Positions 26,871 to 35,833 of a stretch of 64,000 nucleotides of DNA are shown piece after piece; the first letter of the stretch is position 1; every line of letters starts with the position of its first letter. Made by a program: the position numbers and the translations under genes. The notes under the pieces are model-generated. The model was not told where the DNA came from. It did not search any database and saw only the letters and a program-made list of their open reading frames with translations. This DNA comes from Paenirhodobacter ferrireducens (lineage in GTDB: Bacteria > Pseudomonadota > Alphaproteobacteria > Rhodobacterales > Rhodobacteraceae). The stretch spans positions 1 to 64,000 of the forward strand of contig NZ_SAVB01000002.1 in the NCBI RefSeq assembly GCF_004022265.1. The letters run 5' to 3'.

Positions 26871-29023
26871 CCTGCAAGGGCGAGTTGGCTGATCCGGGTG
26901 CGGCCGGAGGCGGTCTGGACAAGGTCGGCGGTGTCGAGGATCAGGGCGATGCGGCCATTGCCGAGGATCGTCGCCGCGGCGACGCCCGGAATGCGGCCAT
27001 AGGCCTGCTGCAAACCCTTGATCACCACCTGCCGCTGCTCGTGGATCGCATCGACGATCAGTGCGGCGCGCGAGCCGTCCTCCTGTGCGGTGAGCAGCAC
27101 GACGGCGCCCTCGTAGGACGGCAGCGGCGCGCGGTAGCCGAGTTCGGCGCCGAGGTCGTAAAGCGGCACGAAGGCACCGCGCAGATGGATCACGTTCGTC
27201 TGTGGCCCGAGCGCGCGGATGTCGCCCGCGGCGAGCGTCGCGGTCTCGAGGATCGAGGAGAGCGGCACCACCAGCGTCTCGTCGGCGACCGAGACCACCA
27301 TCCCGTCGAGTACGGCAAGCGTCAGCGGCAGTGAGATCGAGAAGCGGGTGCCCGCGCCAGGCGCCGACTGGATCGTGACGCGGCCGCCGAGCGACTGGAT
27401 TGCCTGCCGCACCACGTCCATGCCGACGCCGCGACCGGACAGGGCCGAAACCTGACTCGCCGTCGAGAACCCGGGCAGGAACAACAGGTTGTCAATCTCC
27501 GCATCGGTCAGTGCGGCATCGGCCGGGATCAGGCCACGGGCCAGTGCGATCTCGCGCACCTTCGGGCGGTTGATGCCGGCGCCGTCATCGGCGACCTCGA
27601 TCACGATCCGGCCCGAGCGGTGCTGCGCGGTCAGCGAGATCACCCCCTCGGCAGGCTTGCCGGCGGCAAGCCGCAGCTCGGGGGTCTCGAGCCCATGGTC
27701 GACGGCGTTGCGGATCATGTGGGTGAGCGGCTCGGCCAGGCGCTCGATCACCGTCTTGTCGACCTCGGTCGTCTCGCCCTCGGTATGCAGGCGCACCTCC
27801 TTGCCAACGGCGGCCGAGGCCTCGCGCACGATCCGCGCCATGCGCTGGAACAGCGGCTTGACCGGCTGCGCGCGGATCATCATCACGCTGTCCTGCAGGT
27901 CGCGGGTGAGCATCATGAAGGCCTCGAGCCCGGTCATCACCGCCGAATTCGGCGGCAGTCCGGCCTCGGCCACGCTTTGCGCCAGCATCGCCTGGTTGAT
28001 CACCAGCTCGCCCACCAGGTTCACCAGCCGGTCGATGCGGTCGAGATCGACCCGCACCGTGGCCGAGACCTCGGCCGGCGGCGCGTGCCGCCCGGAGGTC
28101 TCGCGTGGCGGCGCAGCGGCCGGCGTGGCGGCGGGCAGCGGGGCCGCGTCAACGATCGCGGCATCGACGGGGGCGGGCGGCACCTGTGGCGCTGCGGGCG
28201 CTTCGGCGGCGCAGCCGGGGACACCGGCCGGTGCCACCGCAGGGGGCTCCGCACCCGTCCCGGTCTCGCGCGCGATCTCGAGCGCGCAGACATCCTCGAC
28301 GAAATCGAAGACCTCGCGGATCTCCGCCTCGGCGATCTCGCCCGGAAGCGTGATCCGCCAGGCGAGCAGGGCGGCCTCGGGGGGCAGCGCGTCGAGCGGC
28401 GGCACCGCGGTCGTGTCGCACGCGACCTCGGCCGAGCCGAGCGCGGCGAGCGCCCGCAGCAGATGCAGCGGCTCGTTGCCCGAGGCATAGAGTGCATCGG
28501 TCGGGCGGAAACGGATCACCCAACGCGCCGGCGCGGCGGGCTCGTCAAGGGCGTCGAAGTCGAAGGACAGGGTGATCGGCTGGAAATCGAGCGCGATCGG
28601 CTGGAAGTCGGGGGGGGGCTCGGCGGTCTCCCCGCCGCCACCGATCAGCGCTTCGAGCGTGCGCAACACCTCCTCCGCGCCTTCGGGCGGCGGCGCGCCG
28701 TCGCGCGCGGCGCGGACATGGTCCTGCAGCAGGTCGGCGGCCTGGAAGAAGCTGCGCACCGCCTCGGGCGTGGCTTCGAGCTGGCCCGAGCGCAGCGCGT
28801 CAAGCACGGTCTCGTAGCGGTGCGCGAAGGCGACGAGCGCATCGAGCCCGAAGGCCCCGGCACCGCCCTTGATCGAATGCACGGCGCGGAAGACGGTGTT
28901 CACCGTCTCGCTGTCGGTGCGGCCATCTTGCAGGAGAACAAGCGAATCCTGCAGGCTTTCCAGCAGTTCCTCGCATTCGACGAAGAATCCTGCCCGGATC
29001 TCCGCCATCGGATCGGTTGCCAT
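26867..29023 (-). CDS. cheA: Chemotaxis histidine kinase
   Basis: A 718-residue CheA. The P1 phosphotransfer domain carries His49 in RAVHSIKGGAGAFG. A P2-like region and a long alanine/proline-rich linker (about residues 255-320) follow. The dimerisation domain starts at DRIDRLVNLVGELVINQA, the ATPase has HMIRNAVDHGLETPE, VADDGAGIN and SGRGVGMDVV boxes, and the C-terminal CheW-like domain runs from about residue 580. All catalytic boxes look intact. It is separated from the first cheY by 11 bp. The proline-rich insertion is larger than in E. coli CheA. Confidence 0.96.
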   Translation of the reverse strand: MATDPMAEIRAGFFVECEELLESLQDSLVLLQDGRTDSETVNTVFRAVHSIKGGAGAFGLDALVAFAHRYETVLDALRSGQLEATPEAVRSFFQAADLLQDHVRAARDGAPPPEGAEEVLRTLEALIGGGGETAEPPPDFQPIALDFQPITLSFDFDALDEPAAPARWVIRFRPTDALYASGNEPLHLLRALAALGSAEVACDTTAVPPLDALPPEAALLAWRITLPGEIAEAEIREVFDFVEDVCALEIARETGTGAEPPAVAPAGVPGCAAEAPAAPQVPPAPVDAAIVDAAPLPAATPAAAPPRETSGRHAPPAEVSATVRVDLDRIDRLVNLVGELVINQAMLAQSVAEAGLPPNSAVMTGLEAFMMLTRDLQDSVMMIRAQPVKPLFQRMARIVREASAAVGKEVRLHTEGETTEVDKTVIERLAEPLTHMIRNAVDHGLETPELRLAAGKPAEGVISLTAQHRSGRIVIEVADDGAGINRPKVREIALARGLIPADAALTDAEIDNLLFLPGFSTASQVSALSGRGVGMDVVRQAIQSLGGRVTIQSAPGAGTRFSISLPLTLAVLDGMVVSVADETLVVPLSSILETATLAAGDIRALGPQTNVIHLRGAFVPLYDLGAELGYRAPLPSYEGAVVLLTAQEDGSRAALIVDAIHEQRQVVIKGLQQAYGRIPGVAAATILGNGRIALILDTADLVQTASGRTRISQLALAG

Positions 29024-29034
29024 CGCGCCCTCCC

Positions 29035-29400
29035 TCAGCCCGCGACCATGTGCAGCGCCTTGACCAGCTTCGGCGGGTCGAAGGGTTTCACGATCCAGCC
29101 GGTGGCGCCGGCGGCGCGGGCGCGGGCCTTCAGCTCGGGCGCTGATTCCGTCGTCAGCACCAGGATCGGCGTGGCGCGGTGGCGGTCCTGGCGGCGCACC
29201 GCCTCGATGAAGCCGAAGCCGTCGAGGCGCGGCATGTTGATGTCCGAAATGATCGCGTCGGGCTCGATGTCCTTCAGCACCTCGAGCCCCTGCACCCCAT
29301 CCTCGGCGAGGTGCAGGGTGATCCCGGCCTCGCCAAGCGCGAGGCGCAGCATGTCGCGGATGGTGCGGCTGTCGTCGACGGCAAGCACGGTCAGGGTCAT
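29035..29400 (-). CDS. cheY: Chemotaxis response regulator CheY (first copy)
   Basis: A 121-residue receiver with D9-D10 (AVDDSRT), phospho-acceptor D53 (AIISDINMPRLDG), LTTESA and the lysine in IVKPFDPPK. It is the CheY type found just upstream of cheA in alphaproteobacterial che operons. The start overlaps the STAS gene stop (ATGA). Sink or motor-binding function cannot be decided from sequence. Confidence 0.94.
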   Translation of the reverse strand: MTLTVLAVDDSRTIRDMLRLALGEAGITLHLAEDGVQGLEVLKDIEPDAIISDINMPRLDGFGFIEAVRRQDRHRATPILVLTTESAPELKARARAAGATGWIVKPFDPPKLVKALHMVAG

Positions 29401-29672
29401 GCGACGCCCTCCGACTGCAGTGCGGCGAGCGGCAGACCGAAGAGGACGAGGGCGTCGTCGAAGGCGGCCGAACGCGGGGCGATGATCAGCGACAGTCCGG
29501 CGGCCCGCCAGCTTCGGGCGGCAGCAAGCAGGATCTGCAGCCCGAGAGCGCCGAGGTGGGTCACATGGCCGGCATCGAGCACGAGATCCCGGCCCTCGCA
29601 GGCGCGGATCTCGGCACAGGCATGCCCGGCATGCAGCAGGTCGAGCCGGGGGCCGAGCGCAAGAGTGGTCAT
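29397..29672 (-). CDS. STAS-domain protein, CheS-like
   Basis: A 91-residue STAS-like protein, first gene of the che operon. It reads LDLLHAGHACAEIRACEGRD then LVLDAGHVTHLGALGLQIL, the region that in anti-sigma-factor antagonists holds the phosphorylatable serine; here a histidine-leucine-glycine replaces the usual DSS, so serine phosphorylation is unlikely. Position and size match CheS of Sinorhizobium, which binds CheA and speeds CheY dephosphorylation (recalled). The start at 29672 is weakly supported by a G-rich ribosome site; a longer in-frame start exists at 29744. Confidence 0.65.
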   Translation of the reverse strand: MTTLALGPRLDLLHAGHACAEIRACEGRDLVLDAGHVTHLGALGLQILLAAARSWRAAGLSLIIAPRSAAFDDALVLFGLPLAALQSEGVA

Positions 29673-29791
29673 GCGCCCCCCACGGAAAAGATGGTCAGAA
29701 GGCAGCTCACCTATTCCCCTTTCATTCCAGCATGAAAGAGGCATAGCGCCGAGCGGTTAAGATTGCCTTGACGCCGCCCGGCGTGGCGGGG

Positions 29792-30745
29792 TCAGCCGCG
29801 CCGGGCCTGCAGATAGGCCGCGCAGCCGGCAAGAGCGGCATAGTCGTCCTCGATCACCGCCACCGGGAAGGCGGCGAGGAAGTCGGAAAATCGCCCCTTG
29901 TCGTGCAGCGCCGTGGCAAAGCCGGTCTCCGCAAGATGGGGCGCGACGGCGCGGGCGACGCCGCCGCACAGGTAGACGCCGGCGAAGGGCAGGTGAATCA
30001 GCGCGAGGTCGCCGACGATGCCGGCAAGCAGCCGCACGAAGATTCGCAGTGTGGCGCGGGCGAGCATGTCGCCGGTCGCGATCGCGGTCACGATCGAGGC
30101 GGCATCGCGCGGCGCGCCATGCCCGGTTTCGGCGCGCAGGAAGGCGTGGATCGCCGCAAGGCCGCGCCCGGACAGCGCATCCTCGACCGAGGCGAAACCG
30201 TGGCCGGCCGCAAGAAACTGCATCAGGCGCAGGTCTTCGTCGCTGCGCACGGGCAAGGTGACATGGCCGCATTCCGAAGCCACGACCAGGCGGCCGCCGG
30301 GCGTTTCATGCACCGGCGCGGCATTGAAGCCGGTGCCGACGCCGATCACCAGAGCGCTTGCGCCGGGGGCGGCGGGCGCGCCGGGCAGGATCTGGCGCAG
30401 CGCCCCGGGGGCAAGGGTGCCAAGCGCATGGCCCTGTGCCTGCAGGTCGTTCAGCACCGCGACGCGCGTGGCGCCGGTGGCCGTCGCGACCGTCTCGGGG
30501 GTGATGCGCCAGTCGAGATTGGTCATCACCGCCACGCCCGCGCGGACCGGCCCCGCGGCCGCGACGCAGGCACCGGCGACCGGCCCCGCGCCGGCCTCGG
30601 CGAGATAACCCGCAAGGATCGGTTCGAGGGCCGGGTGATGGTCGTTCGGATAGCGGCGGATTGTGTCGGGCAGAAGCCGGCCCTCGCGCGCCAGGGCGAC
30701 GCGGGTATTGGTGCCGCCGATATCGGCCAGAAGGGTCAGGGACAT
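29792..30745 (-). CDS. glk: Glucokinase
   Basis: A 317-residue bacterial glucokinase that phosphorylates free glucose with ATP. The N-terminus reads LLADIGGTNTRVAL (phosphate-binding), then VLNDLQAQGHAL with the catalytic aspartate, IGVGTGFNAAPV, and the ECGHVTLP metal region. The ATG is one base after the stop of the beta-glucosidase gene, so it is the last gene of the aglR-bgl-glk operon and would phosphorylate glucose released by AglA and the GH1 enzyme. Confidence 0.94.
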   Translation of the reverse strand: MSLTLLADIGGTNTRVALAREGRLLPDTIRRYPNDHHPALEPILAGYLAEAGAGPVAGACVAAAGPVRAGVAVMTNLDWRITPETVATATGATRVAVLNDLQAQGHALGTLAPGALRQILPGAPAAPGASALVIGVGTGFNAAPVHETPGGRLVVASECGHVTLPVRSDEDLRLMQFLAAGHGFASVEDALSGRGLAAIHAFLRAETGHGAPRDAASIVTAIATGDMLARATLRIFVRLLAGIVGDLALIHLPFAGVYLCGGVARAVAPHLAETGFATALHDKGRFSDFLAAFPVAVIEDDYAALAGCAAYLQARRG

Positions 30746-30746
30746 C

Positions 30747-32069
30747 TCAGCGCTCCAGCGCTCGCGCCCAAGCATGCCACGACGCCTTGGGGCTGCGTTT
30801 CAGGGTTTTGAAATCGACATGGACGAGGCCGAAGCGCTTGTCATAGCCGAGCGCCCATTCGTAATTGTCGAGCAGCGACCAGCTCATGTAGCCCGCCAGC
30901 GGCACGCCCTCGGCAATGGCGCGGCGGCAGGCCTCAAGGTGCTCGGCGTAATAGGCGATGCGGCCGGCGTCGGAGCAGGTGCCATCTGCCAGCGCGTCGG
31001 GCGCGGCCATACCGTTCTCGGTGACGTAAAGCGGCAGCGTGCCGGTATAGTCGCGCGCGACACGGGTGAGGAAGGCATGCAGCCCCTCGGGATAGATCTC
31101 CCAGCCCATGTCGGTCTTCGGCAACGGTCCCTCCACTTCGCGATGCGCCGGCCAGGGGCCGTCGCAGGGGGCGATGCGCTTGCAGGTATAGTAGTTCAGA
31201 CCGAACCAGTCGAGCGGCGCGCCGATCGTGGCGAAATCGTCCTGCCAGCCCTCGGGCAGATGCGGCGCAAAGCCCTCGAGCACCTCGTCGGGGTAGCGGC
31301 CGAGCATCATCCCCTCGATGAAGAAGCGGTTGTAATAGGCATCATAGAGCTGCGCGGCAGACCTGGCCTCGGGGCTGTCGTCGGCGGGGTGGGCATATTC
31401 GAAATTGCACACCGCGCCGAGGTTGCCCATCCCCTCGGCCCGCATCACCGAGATCGCCTGTCCATGCGCCAGCAGGATGTGGTGCATTGCCCGCGCCGTC
31501 GCGCGGATATCGCGCAGGCCGGGCGCATGGGCGCCAAGGAAATGGCTCTGCCAGCCCACGCACCAGGGCTCGTTGATCGGCGCGGCGGACCAGACCCGGT
31601 CGCCGAGCCGGCGCGCGATCACCTGGGTGAACTCGGCAAACCATTGTGCCACGTCGCGGTTGCGCCAACCGCCCAGATCGGCGAGCGCCGAGGGCATCTC
31701 CCAGTGATAGAGGGTCAGTGCGGGTTTGATGCCGCGTTCGAGCAGGCCGTCGACGAGCCGGTCGTAGAAATCGAGCCCCCCGGCATTCACCGCCCCGCGC
31801 CCTTCGGGCATCACCCGTGCCCAGGAGGTCGAGAAACGGTAAAGGTCGAAGCCCGCATCGGCCACCAGGTCGAGATCCTCGGCCCAGCGGTGGTAATGGT
31901 CGCAGGCGACGGCCCCGTTCTCGGCCCGCGCGACATTGCCCGGGGTGGCGGCGAAGCTGTCCCAATGCGTCGGGCCCGCGCCGCCGAAGCGGTGCCCCTC
32001 GATCTGATAGGAGGAGGTCGCGGTTCCGAACAGGAAGCCTTCGGGGAAGTCTCTGCGGCCTGGCAGCAT
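30747..32069 (-). CDS. GH1 beta-glucosidase
   Basis: A 440-residue glycoside hydrolase family 1 enzyme. The N-terminal FPEGFLFGTATSSYQIEG, the acid/base glutamate in PINEPWC and the nucleophile glutamate in LYVTENGMAAPD are all present, as is SWSLLDNYEW near the end. It has no signal peptide, so it acts on imported glucosides in the cytoplasm. It lies ten bases after aglR and is coupled to glk. The enzyme is beta-specific by family, which broadens the locus beyond alpha-glucosides; exact substrate is unknown. Confidence 0.95.
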   Translation of the reverse strand: MLPGRRDFPEGFLFGTATSSYQIEGHRFGGAGPTHWDSFAATPGNVARAENGAVACDHYHRWAEDLDLVADAGFDLYRFSTSWARVMPEGRGAVNAGGLDFYDRLVDGLLERGIKPALTLYHWEMPSALADLGGWRNRDVAQWFAEFTQVIARRLGDRVWSAAPINEPWCVGWQSHFLGAHAPGLRDIRATARAMHHILLAHGQAISVMRAEGMGNLGAVCNFEYAHPADDSPEARSAAQLYDAYYNRFFIEGMMLGRYPDEVLEGFAPHLPEGWQDDFATIGAPLDWFGLNYYTCKRIAPCDGPWPAHREVEGPLPKTDMGWEIYPEGLHAFLTRVARDYTGTLPLYVTENGMAAPDALADGTCSDAGRIAYYAEHLEACRRAIAEGVPLAGYMSWSLLDNYEWALGYDKRFGLVHVDFKTLKRSPKASWHAWARALER

Positions 32070-32079
32070 CTTTTGTCCT

Positions 32080-33123
32080 TCAGTCGATCGTCTCGGGGCG
32101 GCGCGGGGCCGGGCCGGTCGAGGCGCCGACGACCAGCGTCGCTTCCATCAGGTCGGTTTCGGGCGCGCCGGCGCCGCTCTCGATCCGGCGCAGCAGCATC
32201 GCCGCGCAGCGCCGCCCGGCCTCGCGCACCGAGGAGCGGGTGGCGGTGAAGATCGGCTCGTCGGTGCCGTTGCGCAGATAGCCGAGTTCGTCGTCATGGG
32301 TGACGATCGAGACATCGCGCCCCATCCGCAGGCCCCGCTCCCACAGCGCGCGCCGCACCCCGATGGCGGAGAGGAACGAGGCGGTGAGGACCGCGGTCGG
32401 CGGATCGGGCAGGGTAAGCATGTCGCGCATCACGTCATGGCCCTGCGCCTCGGTCATCTCGCCCGCGACCATCAGCGCGGGGTCGGCTGCAAGCCCGCGG
32501 GCGGCCAGCGCGCGCTCGAACCCATGCCGGCGGCGGGCGGCGAAATCCATCGTCTCGATCCCGTTCACCAGCGCGATGCGGCGATGCCCGAGGTCGAGCA
32601 GGAAGCTCGTCGCGCGCTCGAAGGCGCGGGTGTTGTTGACGTCGACCCAGGAATAGCCGGGGTCGGCGCCGAGCGAGCGGCCATGCACGACGAAGGGCAG
32701 GCCCAGCTCCTCGAGCAGCGGCAGTCGTGCATCATGTACCTTCGGCCCGTGCACGATGATGCCGTCGACATTGCCCTTCGAGCGGACCTCGCGATAGGCG
32801 CGCTCCTCGTCGCTGTCGGGGACGATGGTCAGCACCATGTCATAGCCGGCGCGTGCATAGACCTCGCCGGCGCCGGCGATGAAATCGGCGAAGACCGGGT
32901 TGACGATCTCGTGCCGGGTCGAAAGCGGGATGATATGGCCGATCGCCATCGCGCGGCCGGTGGCCAGGCGCTTGGCCTGGGTGTTCGGGCGGTAGTTGTA
33001 ATGCCGCGCCGCCTCGGCCACGCGCAGCCGCGTCGCCTCCGAAACCTCGGGGTAGCCGTTCAGCGCACGGCTGACGGTGGTGGGCGACAGGCCCAGTTCC
33101 TCGGCGAGTTGCTTGAGGTTCAT
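32080..33123 (-). CDS. aglR: LacI-family repressor of the alpha-glucoside genes
   Basis: A 347-residue LacI/GalR regulator. The helix-turn-helix is MNLKQLAEELGLSPTTVSRALNG at the very N-terminus (shown in part), followed by the hinge helix ATRLRVAEAARHYNY and a periplasmic-binding-protein-like sugar domain. The start at 33123 fits the conserved LacI N-terminus; a longer frame upstream lacks homology. It is divergent from aglEFGAK and first in its own operon with bgl and glk. Two near-palindromic CAAAGCGCTTTG-type operators lie in the intergenic space, so it probably represses both arms and itself until an alpha-glucoside is present. Confidence 0.9.
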   Translation of the reverse strand: MNLKQLAEELGLSPTTVSRALNGYPEVSEATRLRVAEAARHYNYRPNTQAKRLATGRAMAIGHIIPLSTRHEIVNPVFADFIAGAGEVYARAGYDMVLTIVPDSDEERAYREVRSKGNVDGIIVHGPKVHDARLPLLEELGLPFVVHGRSLGADPGYSWVDVNNTRAFERATSFLLDLGHRRIALVNGIETMDFAARRRHGFERALAARGLAADPALMVAGEMTEAQGHDVMRDMLTLPDPPTAVLTASFLSAIGVRRALWERGLRMGRDVSIVTHDDELGYLRNGTDEPIFTATRSSVREAGRRCAAMLLRRIESGAGAPETDLMEATLVVGASTGPAPRRPETID

Positions 33124-33168
33124 CTGCGGGCATCCGTGACAAGTGTGACTTGGTGGCGCGTTGGCATC

Positions 33169-33180
33169 CAAACCGCTTTG
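33169..33180. promoter_or_regulatory. AglR-type operator, proximal to aglR
   Basis: CAAACCGCTTTG is the LacI-family palindrome with one mismatch in its centre, 46 bp upstream of the aglR start. Its flanks (GCATC before, GA after) match those of the second site at 33339-33350. Confidence 0.75.
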
Positions 33181-33338
33181 AATGATCGGCACGTTAGCGC
33201 TGCCTGTGAGGCGCGTCAATCGGATGCGGTGCCGCAAGGTGCCATGCTGCATCTGCACAATAACCCCTTTGATTACAGTGCAGTTGCGGCATTTCATTCG
33301 GTTGACTTTCACGTCGCGATACCTGAGCTTTCAGCATC

Positions 33339-33350
33339 CAAAGCGCTTTG
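33339..33350. promoter_or_regulatory. AglR-type operator, proximal to aglE
   Basis: CAAAGCGCTTTG is a perfect 12-base palindrome centred 79 bp before aglE. A TTGACT at 33302-33307 could be the -35 element, which would put the operator at or just after the transcription start. A matching -10 was not convincing. The two operators are 170 bp apart. Confidence 0.8.
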
Positions 33351-33423
33351 ACGTCGAGTCGTCAGGGCAGGGCGAGAGCACGTTGATCGGCAGGGGCGAA
33401 AGCCCGGATTTCGGGAGGAATGC

Positions 33424-34776
33424 ATGAGGAAAAGCCTTTATCTCGGCGTGGCGCTGATCGCGCTCGCCGCCTCGGCCGCCGGCGCGGGCGAGCTGAAATT
33501 CGCCCCCGGTTCGGACGACCGCTTCGACTGGGCCAGCTATGACGCGCTGGCGAAGATGGATCTGAAGGGCAAGAGGCTGACTGTGCTCGGCCCCTGGCTT
33601 GGGCCCGACCGCGACCTGTTCGAAAGCGTGATCGACTACTTCCGCGCAGCGACCGGGGCGGATGTGGAGTATTCGGGCTCGGACAGTTTCGAGCAGCAGA
33701 TCGTCATCGACGCCGAGGCCGGCAGCCCGCCCGACATCGCGATCTTCCCGCAGCCGGGCCTTGCCGCCGATCTGGCGAAGAAGGGCCATCTGAAGCCGCT
33801 CGCCGATGGCACCGGGCAATGGATCCGGGACAATTACGCCGCGGGGGACAGCTGGGCCGCCTATGGCAGCTATGCCGGGCCGGACGGGCAGCACCACCAA
33901 TATGCCTTCCCGTTCAAGGCCGATGTGAAATCGCTCGTCTGGTACGTGCCCGAAAATTTCGCTGATGCGGGCTATGAGATCCCGAAGACGATGGAAGAGC
34001 TCAAGGCGCTGACCGAGCAGATCGTCAAGGACGGCGGCACGCCCTGGTGCATCGGCATCGGTTCGGGCGGCGCCACCGGCTGGCCCGCGACCGACTGGGT
34101 CGAGGACCTGATGTTGCGCCTCAACACGCCGCAGGACTATGACGACTGGGTCTCGAACAAGCTGAAGTTCGACGATCCGAAGGTGGTGGCGGCGATCGAG
34201 GATTTCGGCTGGTTCGCGAAGACCGACAGCTTCGTCGCCGGCGGCACCGGCGCCGTCGCCTCGACCGACTTCCGCGACAGCCCGAAGGGGCTCTTCACCT
34301 CGCCGCCGCAGTGCTACATGCACAAGATGGCCTCCTTCATCCCGTCCTTCTTCCCGGAAGGCACGGTGATCGGCCAGGACGCCGACTTCTTCTACTTCCC
34401 GGCCTATGCCGACAAGGATCTGGGCCAGCCGGTGCTGGGCGCGGGCACGGTCTTTGCCAAGCTCAGCGACAACCCGGTGGGGGACGCCTTCATCGCCTTC
34501 CTCGAAAGCCCGATCGCGCATGAGGTCTGGATGGCGCAGACCGGCTTCGTCACGCCCTACAAGGGGGTGAACACTGATCTTTACGGCGATCCGACGCTGA
34601 AGAAGATGGGCGACATCCTGCTGGGCGCCACCACCTTCCGCTTCGACGGCTCCGACCTGATGCCCGGCGCGATCGGCGCGGGGGCGTTCTGGACCGGCAT
34701 GGTCGACTATGTCGGCGGCAAGTCGGCCGCGGACGTGGCGGGGGCGATCCAGGCGACCTGGAATACACTGAAGTAA
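33424..34776 (+). CDS. aglE: Alpha-glucoside ABC transporter, substrate-binding protein
   Basis: A 450-residue periplasmic solute-binding protein. Residues 1-20 are a Sec signal peptide (MRKSLYLGVALIALAASAAGAG). The mature part is an extracellular sugar-binding fold with GKRLTVLGPWLGPDRDLF and DIAIFPQPGL, closely matching AglE of rhizobia. A GGGAGGAA ribosome site lies seven bases before the ATG. First gene of aglEFGAK; the next gene starts 58 bp later after a hairpin-poor spacer, a common place for differential expression. Confidence 0.93.
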   Translation: MRKSLYLGVALIALAASAAGAGELKFAPGSDDRFDWASYDALAKMDLKGKRLTVLGPWLGPDRDLFESVIDYFRAATGADVEYSGSDSFEQQIVIDAEAGSPPDIAIFPQPGLAADLAKKGHLKPLADGTGQWIRDNYAAGDSWAAYGSYAGPDGQHHQYAFPFKADVKSLVWYVPENFADAGYEIPKTMEELKALTEQIVKDGGTPWCIGIGSGGATGWPATDWVEDLMLRLNTPQDYDDWVSNKLKFDDPKVVAAIEDFGWFAKTDSFVAGGTGAVASTDFRDSPKGLFTSPPQCYMHKMASFIPSFFPEGTVIGQDADFFYFPAYADKDLGQPVLGAGTVFAKLSDNPVGDAFIAFLESPIAHEVWMAQTGFVTPYKGVNTDLYGDPTLKKMGDILLGATTFRFDGSDLMPGAIGAGAFWTGMVDYVGGKSAADVAGAIQATWNTLK

Positions 34777-34834
34777 GCACGTCGGCCCCGCCGCGGTGCC
34801 GGCGGGGTCTTGCCCTTCGGGGGCGGGAGGACGG

Positions 34835-35833
34835 ATGGAACAGCTCAGCTATGCCGCGGGCACGATTGTCACCGGCGTCTTCGGCTGCGTCGCCTGGTTC
34901 TGGGGATCGAACCTGATCCTCGACTGGATCTGGCCCTCGCGCGGGGCGCATGCCGGCACCAACATCTTGCGCGCGAACATGGTGCGGCCCTGGCTCTTCA
35001 TCGGGCCGGCCATCCTGTTCCTTGCGGTCTACCTCGTCTACCCGGTCTTCGACTCGATCTGGCGCAGCCTGCATGACGCCGGCGGGCGGGCCTGGGTCGG
35101 GCTTGACAATTACCGCTGGCTGGCAGGCGACGCGAAGTTCCGCGAGTCGATCCTGAACAACCTGCTGTGGCTGCTGGTGGTGCCCGCGGCCGCCACCTTC
35201 TTCGGCCTGCTCGCGGCACAGGTCACCGACCGCATCCGCTGGGGCAATATCGCGAAATCCTTCATCTTCATGCCGATGGCGATCTCCTTCGTCGGCGCCG
35301 GGGTGATCTGGAAATTTGTTTACGACTACCGCGGCGAGGGGCAGGAGCAGATCGGGTTGCTGAATGCGATCTGGACCGCGTTCGGCCATCCGCCCGAGAC
35401 CTGGCTGACGATCCCGTTTGGCAACAACTTCTTCCTGATGGCGGTGCTGATCTGGATCCAGACCGGCTTTGCCATGGTGATCCTGTCGGCCGCGCTGCGT
35501 GGCATACCCGAGGAGACGATCGAGGCCGCGATCCTCGATGGTGCGAACCCGTGGCAGCTGTTCTTCCGCATCAAGGTGCCGCAGATCTGGGGCACGATCG
35601 CGGTCGTCTGGACCACGATCACCATCACCGTGCTGAAGATCTTCGACATCGTCTTCGTGATGACGAACGGGCAATGGGGCACGCAGGTGCTGGCGAACCT
35701 GATGTATGACTGGATGTTCCGCGGCGCGCCCGATTACGGCCGCGGCTCGGCGATAGCGCTGGTCATCATGGCGCTCGTCACCCCGATTATGGTGTGGAAC
35801 ATCCGCAACGCACGGCGGGAGATGATGGGATGA
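34835..35833 (+). CDS. aglF: Alpha-glucoside ABC transporter permease AglF
   Basis: A 332-residue inner-membrane permease of the MalF type with about eight membrane segments. The ABC-coupling loop appears as EETIEAAILDGANPWQLFFRIKVP (quoted in part: EAAILDGANPWQLF), the EAA motif that docks on the ATPase. The N-terminal two helices (about residues 1-60) precede the core, as in AglF. ATG 34835 follows GGGAGGACGG. The stop overlaps aglG by four bases. Confidence 0.93.
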   Translation: MEQLSYAAGTIVTGVFGCVAWFWGSNLILDWIWPSRGAHAGTNILRANMVRPWLFIGPAILFLAVYLVYPVFDSIWRSLHDAGGRAWVGLDNYRWLAGDAKFRESILNNLLWLLVVPAAATFFGLLAAQVTDRIRWGNIAKSFIFMPMAISFVGAGVIWKFVYDYRGEGQEQIGLLNAIWTAFGHPPETWLTIPFGNNFFLMAVLIWIQTGFAMVILSAALRGIPEETIEAAILDGANPWQLFFRIKVPQIWGTIAVVWTTITITVLKIFDIVFVMTNGQWGTQVLANLMYDWMFRGAPDYGRGSAIALVIMALVTPIMVWNIRNARREMMG

